NCBI GenBank assembly: GCA_034336665.1
Contig: CM067589.1
Coordinates: forward strand, 4,059,290-4,123,289
Direction: 5' to 3'
Length of the DNA stretch: 64,000 bases
DNA from: Luscinia megarhynchos
Lineage: Eukaryota > Chordata > Aves > Passeriformes > Turdidae
In this document: positions 33,650 through 45,209 of the stretch, piece by piece
Layout of the letters: each line of letters begins with the position of its first letter
How positions within the stretch are numbered: the first letter of the stretch is position 1
Program-made: the position numbers and the translations under genes
Notes under the pieces: generated by a model
What the model was told of the DNA's origin: nothing
Databases searched by the model: none
What the model saw: only the letters and a program-made list of their open reading frames with translations

Positions 33650-34490
33650 ATGAGATTGGGAAGGACCTCTGGAGGTCCAATCCTTGCTAAAAGCAAAGCT
33701 GGACAAGGCTGCTCATGACTCTCTCAGTAAGTGTGGACATCTCCAAACACGGGGATGTATCGACTTCCCTGCAGTGCCACAACTCCCCTCATGTTCTCAT
33801 TGTGGATATTTATTTCCTTTTGTGCAGAAAGGATTTACTTTAAGCCATGACCTACACCTCTTGTTCTGAGAGCTCTAACTTGTCTCTGAGTCCCTCTCAG
33901 TGGGCAGTTCAGGCAGATCCCTCCTCTCGACTTTGTCTTTTCTCTGCTTCTCCCCAGGTGTGGTGTGCCCCAGCTCTCTGATAAACTCATGTGTCCTCCA
34001 CAGGACTCACACCATTCTAAAAACATCTTTGGGGCTGTTTTGTACTGTGCACAGTTGTCCCAATACAGCCTCACAAGTGCCAAGCAGCAAGAATTTAGTG
34101 CCTGGCCAGAAGAGCTGTGGGTGCAGTGACCCTTCAGTGTCCCAGGGGCAGTGCTGGTGCTCAGCACATCCTCCCCAGGAGCCACAGAGCTGTCCAGAGC
34201 TGCTCCACAGCCTGCAGCTGGGATTACCAATGCCATGGGCAGGATGGGGAGCACAGCCCCCTGCACGTGGCACAGCTGGTCCCCAGCTGCTGAGGGTACT
34301 GCCAGAGGCTGAGCTCGAAGCACCAATGTCAGACAGGAATCACACCATCAGTAAGCTTGGAAAACACCCCCAAAATCAAGTCCAACCTTCAACCAAACAC
34401 CACCATGCCCTCTAAAGCACATCACAAAGTGCCACATCCACTCAGTTTTTGAACATTCCAGGGATGGTGACTAGAGTATTAAACCACCCT
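33650..34490 (-). mobile_element. CR1 LINE fragments, minus strand
   Basis: The ends read as reversed CR1: 'gggaaggacctctggaggtcc' near 33658 and 'ccaaaatcaagtccaaccttc' near 34370. The interior ('cacagttgtcccaatacagcctcacaag') fits the CR1 coding region. Open frames across it are CR1 debris, not host genes. Confidence 0.65.
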
Positions 34491-34499
34491 TTGGTATTA

Positions 34500-35240
34500 T
34501 TGTTGTTCTCTCTTCACTGTTAGAAGTGAAATGACCAGAGTGGATTCCTAAAGCAGAGACCTAAAGTGAGGAGAAAGTACATCCTTGTAAGAACTTGCAA
34601 GCCAAATTAATTTCTAAGTCAGTGAGAAGGAGTACCCCAGATCCTTACTTAAATTGGGACTCACTCATCTCAATCAGCTAATTTGTAGTTGGAGGAGGAA
34701 AGGACAGTCATTATGGAAAAGCTCAGTTCTGCAGAATCAAAATTCCACATTTGACACTTAATATTTTCCATTTTCCTGAGAGAAGCAGTTCAAAGGGTTT
34801 GATTCATTCACTGCACAACAAGAACAAATAAACAAAATTACCAGTAACCATTTAGAATAGGAGGAAAGACAGGGACTGACACCAAGCCCATCTCTTTATA
34901 ACATGTTTTCCTCTAGTTTGCTGATGTTTCCAGGGCTAGTAATAAACCAGTATCATGTGATGTTTGGTAACAAAGGGGTGGGAAGTCCATGATGATATGT
35001 GATATGTATTTCCAGCAGATTCACATGTCATTCTGCCAGTTGTTAATCCAGGGCTCCTCTCACTCAGCTCATTCACCATCCTGTCTGCCATGGTTCATTT
35101 GAGCTCAGGGTGTGCTGCTCTCACTCTGTTTTACCCCTTTGCCTTATCATCATCCAGCAAATGTATGCAACATATGGATGCAATTGTGTTTTGACTTGCA
35201 TCATTCCTGGGCTTAATCGTTCTCAGGTGCATGCTCTCAG
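34500..35240. other. Non-coding intergenic stretch
   Basis: I see no gene or clear element. The right side grades into an LTR-like repeat. Confidence 0.35.
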
Positions 35241-35249
35241 TTTCAGCAG

Positions 35250-35698
35250 GACTGCTCTTGTGAAAGGCAGAGCCATGGTGGAGGAGTTCACAGAGAAGTG
35301 TCTCCCATGGGAACAACCCCACGACATAACCAAAGAAACTCCTCTCCCTAAGTGAACTGAAAAAAGATTTTCAGAAGTGACAACTGACAAACCCCCCCAT
35401 GTTTTGTCTCCCTGCACTGTTGGTGGGAAGGAAAGAAGGGCTGGGGCAGGGGAGGGAAGGTGTTCTAAAGGTTTATTTTAGTGCTCCTTAGCCTCTTTTA
35501 ATTATGCTAATAAATTTTTCTTTATACTTTTAAAGTTTTGAGCCTGTTTTGCCCCTAAAGTGTTAATTCCCAATTCTTACCTCAACTCATGAGTCCCTTT
35601 AGTTGTTCCTTCCCCCTCGTCTGCCCAACTATAGCAAAAGAAAATGAGTGAAGAGCTTTTTGTGGTGCCTGGCGTTTAGCCAATGTCAAACCACAACA
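35250..35698 (+). mobile_element. LTR fragment, ERVL-type avian family
   Basis: Features of a common avian LTR appear in order: 'gagaagtgtctcccatggga', 'aacaaccccacgacat', 'aataaatttttctttatac', 'ttttgagcctgttttgcccc', and the end 'ggtgcctggcgtttagcc' to 'ccacaaca'. The 5' boundary is not clear. Confidence 0.65.
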
Positions 35699-36084
35699 AT
35701 GCTCAATGCACAAAAAGTGTGAAAAAACTACTACGGTGCAAGATAATCAGGTGTGATCAGCTCCTAGAAATCTTAACTCTTTATTCATACACTGTAAAAG
35801 AGATAAGAGCTGAGGAGCTTCAATACATAACTCACACTTTCTAGGAATTTTTGACTTCTGGCAGCTTTATCTGTTGCTGGTGCTGTGAGTGAGATGTCAC
35901 ATCCCAGATCTCCAGCAGCCACCAGTGTAAGGAATTCTGGCACTATGAATTCTGGAAGGACTGTGAGCTCTTGTGAGCACTGCTCTTACCTCAGGCTTTG
36001 AAGGGGCTGGCACCAATACACAACTTCCCAGCTCACATCCTTTCTGCCCACAGGGTCCAGTGTTCCCCCCATATCTCCTATTAG

Positions 36085-36647
36085 TGTGAAAAACGAGGTT
36101 CACTTTCCTGCTAAATTTTAAAAGGTTTAATAAAAGGCAATAAGAGACAAACACTAAAGCAAAAGGTTATAATGGCTGGGTCTTTGCATTCAGCCAAGAG
36201 CACACCCTAGCTCAGAAAACACTTCTTTAAATGCATCAACATGTTGCATATTCATAGATCTTCATGCATTACTCAAAATCATCTTCCTCAACCTGTAAAT
36301 CAACATTTTAAAATTTCTCCTTGTGGCTCCATCTTGTCACACACTCCCTGATAATGGAGATTCACAATTTCCTTCCCTGGGATTCAGGTGTCTGATAATC
36401 CAAGAATGGGAAGAATTTCCTGATTATCTCTTTTTTACCATTCTCTGAGTCAGTTACATGAACAAAAGCTTTTCACATCACCAAGTTATAGTCCAAGAAA
36501 AATATATTTATCACACGGCTATTTCTAAGTTTTCTTAATAGCAGAACTAAAAGAAACTATTCATTCAGCAAAGTTTTCCAACATTATACATATAGCATTT
36601 ATTTTAATATTTGTGAAAAGCCAATAATATGATATGTACTTATAACA
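36085..36647 (-). mobile_element. Solo LTR, inverted partner of the TRAC-intron LTR
   Basis: Read on the minus strand it begins 'TGTTATAAGTACATATC' and ends 'gaacctcgtttttcaca'. It matches 50441-51105 over shared blocks such as 'cacaaatattaaaat', 'atatatttttcttggact' and 'catgcattactcaaaatc' (plus-strand form). It is 563 bases long against 665 in the other copy, mainly because the other has a (TTA)n expansion. No clear target duplication remains. Confidence 0.75.
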
Positions 36648-36649
36648 GA

Positions 36650-38640
36650 CCCATAATGACATTCCCATATGGGAACTGATGTGAATCCACTGAGAATTCC
36701 TCTCTCTGTCCCAAGGCCTGCCTGATGCACTACAAATCCATGTCAAACAATTAAAAAAGCACATTATGGCAATCCCTAGGCCTGGAGAAGGTGTGCACCT
36801 TCAGGAATAACCTCAAGAATTAGTAACTACTGGTCAGCAATTGGGGACCTCTGGTACAGGTGTCCTAAACAAAACCAGACATTAGGAGGGTAGGACAGGT
36901 CCTAAAACCTCCCTCACCGAGCAATTGCTGACAAAATGTGTCACCTTGTGGGAGAATGAGGTGCAGTTTGTGGGTGGAGAGTGTTACAAAAGAAAGTCCT
37001 TGAGAAATAATGGCCAAATTGCCCACCACTAATCTGGAAGGCTCCATAAGGAACTGGGATAAGATCAAAGGATCTCAGGAGTCACTGACATCTCCTCAAC
37101 CCCTCTAGAAATTGAACAAACCAGTTTAACCTGTTCTGAGTTGGGAAATTGGACTCTACTGCTCTCAGCAAGCGAGCTGAGGAGTGGCAGGTGTGAAGGC
37201 TCACAGAAAAGAGCAGAGATGTGATAACCTCACTCATTTCCCACAGGCTCCCTTCAATCCTTGGCTGCTTTTGTGGCAGGTACCAGAGCACAAATGTCAG
37301 CACTTCAAAGTGAAGTTGCCACTCATTGTAGCATTAGGCCAGACAAGGAAAAGATACAGTTAATATGTTTTTGGTAAATCTCAACCCCAGTGCTCAACCT
37401 GGGTAAAATCCTGGTTACTGGGGAATGAGATTGCCACAGAAATTGTCATGATTGTGAGGCCACTACCAGCAAACCCTGGGGCTGGATCTATTCAAGTGAT
37501 GTCTGCACAGATGCCAGAGGCAGGGGATGGTCTTTGGTCTCTCTTCTTCTTCTCTCTAAGTCTGCCTCCTTTCAAAATAACAAATGTGAAACCCAACCCA
37601 CAGCCCTTGGGAATGTGTGAAGGAATTGCTGCAGTTACTGCAGGATTGCAGGAAAAGGGGCTGGGGTACAATTCTCTCCTGTAAACCCAACAGGGAGCAG
37701 TCAGCTCCAGAGCTGACACTGCCCTGAACAGCTGCTGTACCTCACACAGCCAAGCTGATACTGGTATTGGAATTGGAATTGGTATTGGAATTGGTATTGG
37801 TATCTCAGACATGGTTTTTATGGTTCCCTTGCAGCGTCACTGAAACTGTGGGAAAAGCAAAAACCCTCCAACAATGCATTTAATGTTAGGGAATGAAGGC
37901 ATTACTTTGTTCTGGCCAGGATGTGCAACAGAAATAATTTCATCCACACATTGCCCAGGTGTGCAGAGAAAATCCTTCCATCACAAATCACTCTTTACTA
38001 GATTTTTCAGATACCTGTACACTCAAAACCCATGGAAATTCCTTGGTTCAGTGTTCATTGGTTTCACACAGTTCTTAGTATTTGGTTTCCTATTGGTTAC
38101 AGATCTTTTGGCCTCTGATGTCAGTTAGTTCCTCATTATTTGGTTCTCTCATTCTTTCCCAGACCAGATGTCTCTGACCATGCCAAGGGTGATGTTTGGA
38201 GTTGATGTTCATTAATGGTTGTTATCTTTTGTGTATCTTCTGTGCTGCTCCCAGTCTGCTGAGATGTTGAATTCATCACACCTTGAGGGATGAAACAGAC
38301 CTTTGAAAAGAAACTTCAATTCCTTTTCCCTGAGACAAAGATGAACAAGACTGACTAAAGGTACAAAAAATTTTAAATTTGGTATCATTTTCCAACAGCA
38401 GGAGGCAGACTGGGAGCGTTTTGCTTTTACCCAGGAGGGGAATCAGTGTTCCTTTACTGAGAGCCTGGCCCGTGATGCACTGCACAGGAACTGTCACAGA
38501 TCCCTGGAGAGGGGACTGAGGAATATCCACATATTGATCATGCATTGATTGGCAGCGCTGATGTCACCACGGTGGTGACACTCACCACTCACCCACTTGG
38601 AGAGTCCGGGACTTCCATTTCCACAGAGAAGCTGCTGATG
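36650..38640. other. Intergenic stretch with a short hexamer repeat
   Basis: I see no gene. A (TTGGWA)-type hexamer run, 'ggtattggaattggaattgg', lies at 37758-37803. The rest is unremarkable. Confidence 0.45.
37758..37803. repeat. Hexamer microsatellite (GGAATT/GGTATT)n
   Basis: About eight alternating copies of ggaatt and ggtatt occur in a row. Confidence 0.85.
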
Positions 38641-38643
38641 CCT

Positions 38644-38959
38644 TGTGGATGCTGGTGAGAGTCAGGGAAAACAACAGTTTGGGTTTTCCCAAGCTACTCA
38701 AAGGAAAACAGAAAGGAAAGAATGAATAATAAAGTCCAGCACCTGGTGTTGTGGACAGAATAAGTACGTGAAGAAGGCGATGTTTTGGTAAAAGCATGTT
38801 TACAAGAAGTATTGCCTTTCTGGGACAAATGAACTTAATTCTATCCTTGGTTCTGCAAACCAGTCTATAAAAATGTGTCTACTTCTGCAGTAAATCGCTT
38901 CTTCTGCTTTCTAGATGAAGCCTGTGTTGCTGTAATTTTTGCTGCTTCCTAGCATTACA
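38644..38959 (+). mobile_element. LTR upstream of DAD1
   Basis: The LTR starts 'TGTGGATGCTGGTGAG' and ends 'cttcctagcattaca'. It shares 'aaagcatgttt' and the following block with LTRs at 53180, 58149 and 63550. It has 'tctataaaaatgtg' (TATA). Its end is followed by 'gcgacatcgcc', much as the LTR at 3515-3880 is followed by 'gcggcatctggcg'. This suggests a bit of internal leader is retained. Confidence 0.65.
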
Positions 38960-39195
38960 GCGACATCGCCTTAGGATTTCAACTTTTATATTTTCCACAC
39001 CTTGTACTGCATTTGTGTATAACTCTAAACTCCATAGAGAGCGTGAGTCTTCACATTTTGGTCAGACTAGACAATCCCTCTTGACCTGGGATCCAAGGAC
39101 ACAATACAGCCTCGAAAAGTTCTGCTTTGGTTTATTGAAAAGTTGTACCTCCCTTCAGAAACCGAATTGTTTTGGTCTCAGTTGTTTTGCTCAGT
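38960..39195 (+). mobile_element. LTR-like repeat, copy 2 of a dispersed family
   Basis: 'gccttaggatttcaactttta', followed by 'ataactctaaactccata' and 'gatccaaggacac', parallels 47075-47240. It is a fragment only. Confidence 0.5.
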
Positions 39196-39233
39196 TTAGG
39201 CTCGGAACCATGAGAGTTCTTGAGGGACATAAA

Positions 39234-39266
<33 letters not shown>

Positions 39267-39389
39267 CAGTGGTTTCTCTTCCCCCAGCTCCAGGCAGGGC
39301 GAGGCAGGTCTGTTCCCATCATCCTTGGGGCAGATCCCGGACAGTCCCTCTGCCACGAACACCGGACAATCCCTCAGGCACAACCCCGC

Positions 39390-39900
39390 GGACAGTCCCG
39401 GGCCGAGCCGCCTCAGTCACGGCCCCGCCCTCAGCAGCAGCGCCGAGCTCTGATTGGCCCTTGGCAGCAAAGCCTCTCTAATCTGCCCAGCAACAGCCGG
39501 CTCTGCGCTCTTATTGGCTCGCAGAAACAGAGGCGGGGACTCCGCCGAACCCTCTGCGCATGCGCAGTCAGACAGCGCGGTTTCCCCTATCGCTTGCCGC
39601 CACGTCGCTGCGCGCAGGCGCGGTGCGGGCGGGCGGCGCGGCGCATGCGCGGTGCGGGCGCGGCCATGGCGGGCTCGGTGCGGGCGGTGGCGCGGCGCTT
39701 CCTGTCCGAGTACGGCGGCGGCACCGCCGGCCGCCTCAAGGCGCTGGACGCCTTCCTGCTCTACGTGCTGCTCACCGGCGCGCTGCAGTTCGGCTACTGC
39801 CTCGGCGTCGGCACCTTCCCCTTCAACTCCTTCCTCAGCGGCTTCATCTCCGCCGTCGGCAGCTTCATCCTGGGCGGTCAGTGCCGGCCCCGCCATCCCC
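39390..39900 (+). promoter_or_regulatory. CpG-rich promoter of DAD1
   Basis: GC content and CpG density rise sharply here. Two reversed CCAAT boxes are present ('ctgattggccc' near 39450 and 'cttattggctcg' near 39510). A perfect palindromic NRF1-type site TGCGCATGCGCA lies at 39555-39566, and a second 'gcgcatgcgcgg' near 39642. There is no TATA box. This is the usual design of a housekeeping promoter, and the island covers the first coding exon. Confidence 0.8.
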
Positions 39901-40964
39901 TCACGGCCTCGGGGTTGCCCTGCGCCTCTCCCCGGAGCCGCGGGCACGGCGGGGGCTGAGGGATCAGAGGATCCGGGGAGCCGCGGGCCCCTCAGCACCC
40001 CCGGCCTTTCCCGAGCTCCCCGTTCTGCTCCCCAGGGGCGGGAGCTGCTCGTCCGTGGCCCCCCAGCAGTCACACTGCACGGCGCTGCCCCCCAAGCACC
40101 CCAAACCCGCCCTGTGTGCTGCCCTCCCCAGCACGGGGCTGACAGGGGAGAGCTGGGGCTGCTCAGGGCAGGAGGAGGAGGTTGCAATGAGACCTGGAAG
40201 CCTCTTCCAGGGCCTAAAGGGGCACCAGGAGAGCTGGAGAGGGACTTTGGACGAGTGGCCTGGAGTGACAGGACACAGGGAATGGCTTCCCACTGTCACA
40301 GGGCAGGGCTGGACGGGATATTGGGAAGGAATTCCTCCCAGGGAGGGTGGGAGGCCCTGGCCCAGGTTGCCCAGAGCAGCTGTGGCTGCCCCAGTTCCTG
40401 GAAGTGTCCAAGGCCAGGTTGGGATGAGGCTTGGGGCAATCTGGGATAGTGGAAGGTGTCCCTGGGATGGGAATGAGATGATCTCTAAGGACCCTTCCAA
40501 GCCAAATCAATCTGTGTTTCTAACACACCCAATGGAGGAATGCAGGAATATCCACATTCAGTGTGAGTCCAGTCCTGCTCTGAGCAGGATTGAGGAGGAG
40601 TCCTGAGTCTTCTCAGCACTCTGGGTGGTGTGTGTGGTGCTGTGGGAGCACTGGCTCCATGACAGCCCCGTCCAAGTCCCCTGACAGTGTCCTGCTCTCT
40701 GTGCTAACTGTGGAGTGACCTCTCCCACTGCAGCAGTGACCCATCCTGGGCTGGGCTGTCCCAGCAAGGCTGTGCTTCCCACCGTGGCTGCCTCCTGTGC
40801 TCCCTGATGGCTCCTTGTCTCTCTGCTCTGCAGTTTGCCTCCGGATCCAGATCAACCCCCAGAACAAGGGCGAGTTCCAGGGCATTTCCCCGGAGCGGGC
40901 GTTCGCCGATTTCCTCTTTGCCAACACCATTCTCCATCTCGTCGTCATCAATTTCGTGGGCTGA
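39666..40964 (+). CDS. DAD1: DAD1, oligosaccharyltransferase subunit (defender against cell death 1)
   Basis: Coding exons 39666-39876 and 40834-40964 are joined by GT/AG and encode 113 residues, the exact length of vertebrate DAD1. The protein has an N-terminal cytosolic helix ('RRFLSEY') and three membrane segments. It carries the conserved blocks '[12 protein letters not shown]', '[15 protein letters not shown]' and '[11 protein letters not shown]', and ends 'FVG'. It is a membrane subunit of the oligosaccharyltransferase complex in the ER, needed for N-glycosylation of nascent proteins. Loss in mammals triggers apoptosis. Intron 1 (about 0.96 kb) contains a CR1 fragment. The gene converges on TRAC, the arrangement known in mammals. 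Confidence 0.98.
40180..40540 (+). mobile_element. CR1 LINE 3' fragment inside DAD1 intron 1
   Basis: It reads 'gagtgacaggacacagggaa', 'gacgggatattgggaaggaa', 'gttgcccagagcagctgtgg' and 'gatgatctctaaggaccc', the 3' end region of CR1. Long frames over it are artefacts. Confidence 0.85.
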
Positions 40965-41482
40965 GCTCTGGGAGAGGCTGCCAGGTACTCATCTGTGGGT
41001 CACAGAAGGGGCAGCCACAGGGCTGCAGTGCTTTTGGGGAGAGCTAGGAGAGGGAATCCAGGAGTCCCCTGAGCTTCCTCCTGGCCCAGCACAGCTGAGC
41101 TGTTGTCCTCTGTGTTGGCACAGAGTGAGGATTTATGGCTTTCTGGTTTTGAGCATATCTTTTTTGGCTTTTACAATTAAAGAGTGTAACTAAAATTGCT
41201 ACAGAAACCTACCCACATTCCTCTCTCTTATGAGAGACATTCCCCATTCTTCTTTGCAGGAGAAGCTTTGGGAGCTCCAAGTCCTGGGCTCTGTGAGGCT
41301 GAGGTATGGCTGGTGTTCAAGTCTGGAGTTCCCTTGCAGATGAGGCAGCTGGAACAGGGACAGTTGGGTGTTGGGGACTGGGGACATGCAGTGTTGTTGC
41401 AAGGGGCCACCCTGGGGCTTGGGGGAGCTTTATCCCCTCTGCTCTGCAGCAACATTGCTGATGTTGCCTTCTGTCTTTCCAG

Positions 41483-41665
41483 GTGTTGAACTGCTCCTGA
41501 TGGCAAAGCCTGGCACGTGGAAGTGCCCAGCACACTCTCACCTTCTTCCTTGGTGGAGGAAGGAGACACAGGACTCAAGATTTTTCCCTCCCAGAGTGTC
41601 CTGTGGAGGGGTCTGCAGTCTCATTGTGTAACTTTCCATCAATAAAACCCTTTATGACACTGCAG
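41483..41665 (+). other. DAD1: DAD1 3' untranslated exon with poly(A) signal
   Basis: After the DAD1 stop codon a donor 'gctgccag|gtactc' lies at 40984/40985, and an acceptor 'ctgtctttccag' ends at 41482. The downstream exon has AATAAA at 41641-41646 followed by a T/G-rich stretch. A third, fully untranslated exon is therefore likely. Confidence 0.65.
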
Positions 41666-42231
41666 CCTTTTCCATGTTGGTGACAAATGCAGAACTTTTC
41701 CTGCTTCCAGGTTTCCTTTCAGGCATTACTCCTGGTTTTGCCTCTCTCCTTTCCTTTCTACCCAGCAGGCTTTTTTTCTGTGCCCTAGTTTTGGAGGGAA
41801 GCAGGGAAAAAGTGATCATGGAAACTCAGTTGTCCTCCTCCCTTTTCATCTTTTTCTTTCCTGCCTTTTGATCTTCCAGAGTCTGTTGCCAATGTGCCCC
41901 TGGGCTTCAAAGCTGTGGAAAATTCAGCTGAGGCTGTGGTTAGTGGCCACACAGGGAAGGAAGTGTCCCCAGCACATGCCCAGGTGTACCCAGTTCCCAC
42001 AGACCTTCCACGTCCCTCACAGACACGTGGGCCATGTCTGCATGTCCCAGCTGGACTTAAGGGCTCACAAAGGCCTGGGGAGGTGCAGCCACCCTGCCAT
42101 GGTGTCACTGTGCCTGCACTCGTGTGCTGAGGAGCACAGGCATGTTGGGATGGACTGCCCAGGTCCTGCCCAGTGTCAGGGCCTCAGAGTGGCACTGGAG
42201 CTGCTCTGGGGCCAGGGAGAAGCTCCCCCCT

Positions 42232-42935
42232 CAGAATCACAGAATGAAGGTTGGAAGAGACCTTCAAGACCATCCAGTCCAACCATCCCCCCAGCACTGC
42301 CACTGCAATTAAACCTCACCACCCACCCCCAGATCCTGACACCTCCTGAATTCCCAAGCGTTGTTGGCTCCTCCACCTCCCTGGGCAGCCCCTCCAAGGC
42401 CTGACCCCCTGACCAAACCTGAATCTCCCCTGTCTCAGCTCAAGGCCATTCCCTGCTCCTCTCACTGCAGGCACAGCACAAGGGACCGACCCCACCTCAC
42501 TGCAGCCCTTCAGGGCTGTGATGTGACCCCTCTGAGCCACCTCACTAAACAACCCCCAGCTCTCCCTCAGCCATTCCTCAGACGAGAAATATTTTCTAGG
42601 CTTTTGTGAGCCTTGTTGCTCTTCACTGGACACACTCCAGCCCCTCAAAGTCCTTTTGAAAGTGAGGGGTCCAGAACTGAATGCATCGGCCACCAATGCT
42701 GGGTACAAGGGGCGATCCCTTGTGGCCGCGCTGTTCGTGATACAAGCCAGGTCGCTATTGGCCTTCTCGGCCACTTGGGCACGCTCTTGGCTCACACTGA
42801 GCCCGCTGGCAGCCAGCCCTGCCCGGCCCCTTGCTGCTGAACGGCTCTTGAGCCACTCCTCCCCCAGCTGGAGCTGCAGGGGGTTGCGTGACCCCCCTGC
42901 AGAACCAGCGCTTGGCCTTGACCCTCGTGCCATTG
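42232..42935 (-). mobile_element. CR1 LINE fragment, minus strand
   Basis: The 3' end reads 'cagaatcacagaatgaaggtt' and 'ccttcaagaccatccagtcc'. The interior includes 'cactggacacactccagccc' and 'gctattggccttctcggcc', standard CR1 segments in reverse. It lies about 0.6 kb beyond the DAD1 poly(A) signal. Confidence 0.88.
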
Positions 42936-43610
42936 TGCTTTGTCTGTTCAGGTCTCACTAGAACCGTCGTGCATGAGATTCTGTCCTCTCACTGATCCTG
43001 CTTCGTGCTTGTCTGGCTTTCTCTGCAGCTGAAACGCTGGGAAGAGGGAAAACCTCAAGAGCCTTGAGATTCCTTGGCATGGAGATGTTTGTTGCTGCAC
43101 TGAGGAGTTGGAACTTTGGTTGTCTGATGGCTTCAGAACCTCTCAGAATTCTATTCTTTCTCCTGTTTGCCACCTTTTAAACATGTCCAGCTGTGCTGCA
43201 ACCATTAAAGCTGTATCAGTCTGAAACCTGGAGCTCCCAAATCTCTTGCCTAACACGGGCTGTGAGGGGTCAGCGAGGTTTTCACTGTCCTAGACAGTGG
43301 AGTCTGGGTCTGTGTCAGGAACAAAGAACTCGTGCCAGCTCAGGCACTGCCACTCCTGGAGCTGTTTGCAATGGCAGCAGTGTTGGGAGGGCAGGCAGGG
43401 ACTCGGGGTGCAGGGATGGTGGAGTGGGTGACTCTGGCTGGGTGTCAGGTGCCCACTCAGTCACTCTATCACTCCCACTGGGACAGGGGAGAGAAGAAGA
43501 TGGAGAATGACAACAGGATGAGACAGTTTTATTACAGTAAAAGAAAGAAATCAGAGATCTGCACATGTATGGGCTAAAGAGGAAAAAAAAAAGTCAGTTT
43601 CTACTTTCCA

Positions 43611-44103
43611 TGTGAGAGGAATGATGGATTTGTCTTTACAAACAAGCTGTAGGTTTGCTGGTAGATAAAACCAGCACTAAGAGATAAAAGAAACAATGGG
43701 ATGGATTCCACTGATTGATGAATGGAAAAAGATATTTGCCTTTACAAACAAACTTCAGGTTTGCTGGTAAATGAAATTGGATATTGAAAGATGAAAGAAG
43801 CAATGGGGGAAAAGCATGAATTCTATAAGAATTAAAAATTAAAAGGGAGAGTTATACATTAGAGGGGAATGTCAGGTGTTCTGGGAAGTCTGTGCCTCTC
43901 AAGTACCTCAGGCAGTGAGGAAAGAGAGAGGGAAATGCAGCTGGGAAATTGGGATGAAAAGGGAGGCTGCATCCTCCAAAAATCTGAGAGATCCCAGGGG
44001 AATGCCCCATGGCCTCTCCTTTTATTCGAATAAAGCAAAAAGGACTCCTCTGTCTCTGTTTTGGACATAAACCTCTGGTGTTTGTGGATTCATTTTCCTG
44101 ACA
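43611..44103 (+). mobile_element. Solo LTR, direct-repeat partner of the LTR in TRAC intron 1
   Basis: It starts 'TGTGAGAGGAATGATGG' and ends 'cattttcctgaca'. It has 'ttattcgaataaagc' as a poly(A) signal. It matches 52111-52589 almost throughout, for example 'ctctcaagtacctcaggcag'. Target duplication is not clear. Confidence 0.8.
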
Positions 44104-44489
44104 CATGAGCAGCAATGTTCAGACACTTCTGGGAAGCAGAGCTGCAGCTCGTGTGATGGTTCCTCTGGCAGGAAAACATTGAGAACTCACAATTACCCCC
44201 CTTCCTCCTCTCTCCCTCAGCTCATACATCTGAGCTGATCTCACAGGGTGTGGAATATCCCTTGGGTTAATTTGGGTCAGCTGGCCTGGCTGGGTCCCCC
44301 ACCAGGATCTTGCCCATCCCCTCTGATGGGGGAAGGAATGTCATAGGCACAGCACTGCTGGGCAGTAGCCAAAACACTGCTCTGTTATCAACATCTGTCC
44401 AGCTGCCAGTGCAAAGCACAGCGCTGTAAGGGCTGGGAACTTCACCCTGGTCAGACCCAATACAGATGGGCAGTGATGCACCCAGCTCT

Positions 44490-44698
44490 GCTGTGCCAGG
44501 GGCTGTGCCAGGAGCTGTGCCCTGATCTGTGCCCTGAGCTGTGCCCTGATCTGTGCCCTGAGCTGTGCCCTGAGCTGTGCCAGGAGCTGTGCCCTGATCT
44601 GTGCCCTGAGCTGTGTCCTGATCTGTGCCCTGAGCTGAGCCAGGGGCTGTGCCAGGAGCTGTGCCCTGAGCTGAGCCAGGAGCTGTGCCCTGGCAGCA
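44490..44698. repeat. 12-base minisatellite (AGCTGTGCCCTG)n
   Basis: About 17 imperfect copies of 'a[gt]ctgtgccctg' or 'agctgtgccagg' occur in a row. Because 12 is a multiple of three, the run stays open in several frames on both strands and gives false low-complexity open frames. Confidence 0.92.
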
Positions 44699-44889
44699 GG
44701 ACCAGCACATCCATGGTGGAGGATGCTCAGCCTGAGCCCTCCCCTGGCCACTGCTCAGAACTGCACGGGGGCTGAGCCACAGGAGATGCCAGGCTTTGCT
44801 GTGGAGTTTTTTTTTCCCTTTTTCCTGCTTCTTACCTGCTTGTGGTTCCTCCAGCTGACATTAATTGGGCAGTAGAATCCATGAGGGAA

Positions 44890-45205
44890 AGTAAAATTGC
44901 AGAGGATGTACAAAGGATGTAGTGACAGGGCAAGGTGGAATGGTTTCAATCTAACAGAGGGCAGGTTTAGATGGGATATTGGCAAGAAAATCTTCCCTGT
45001 GAGGGTGGGGAGGCCCTGGCACAGGGTGCCCAGAGCAGCTGTGGCTGCCCCTGGATCCCAGGCAGTGTCCAAGGTCAGGCTGGACAGGGCTTGGAACAAC
45101 CTGGGATAGTGGAAGGTGTCCCTGCCATGGCCAGGGGATGGGACTGGGTGATCTTTATGGTCCCTGCCAAACCAGACTATTCTGGGATTCTGTGAACCTA
45201 CAATG
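44890..45205 (+). mobile_element. CR1 LINE 3' fragment
   Basis: It reads 'gatgggatattggcaagaaa', 'gtgcccagagcagctgtggc', 'ggatagtggaaggtgtccct' and ends 'attctgggattctgtgaa'. It is the same subfamily as the fragment in DAD1 intron 1. Confidence 0.85.
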
Positions 45206-45209
45206 AATC

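Noticed and set aside
33835..34415. Overlapping 160-170 codon frames on both strands
   Set aside because: The interval reads as reversed CR1 and shows no host domain or splice logic.
39015..40606. Long open frames over the DAD1 promoter and first exon in several frames and on both strands
   Set aside because: They come from CpG-rich sequence low in stop codons and a CR1 fragment. Only the frame with DAD1 residues and proper splice sites is real.
44267..44775. Low-complexity repetitive 'proteins' on both strands
   Set aside because: They are translations of a 12-base minisatellite. The unit length is a multiple of three, so frames stay open.
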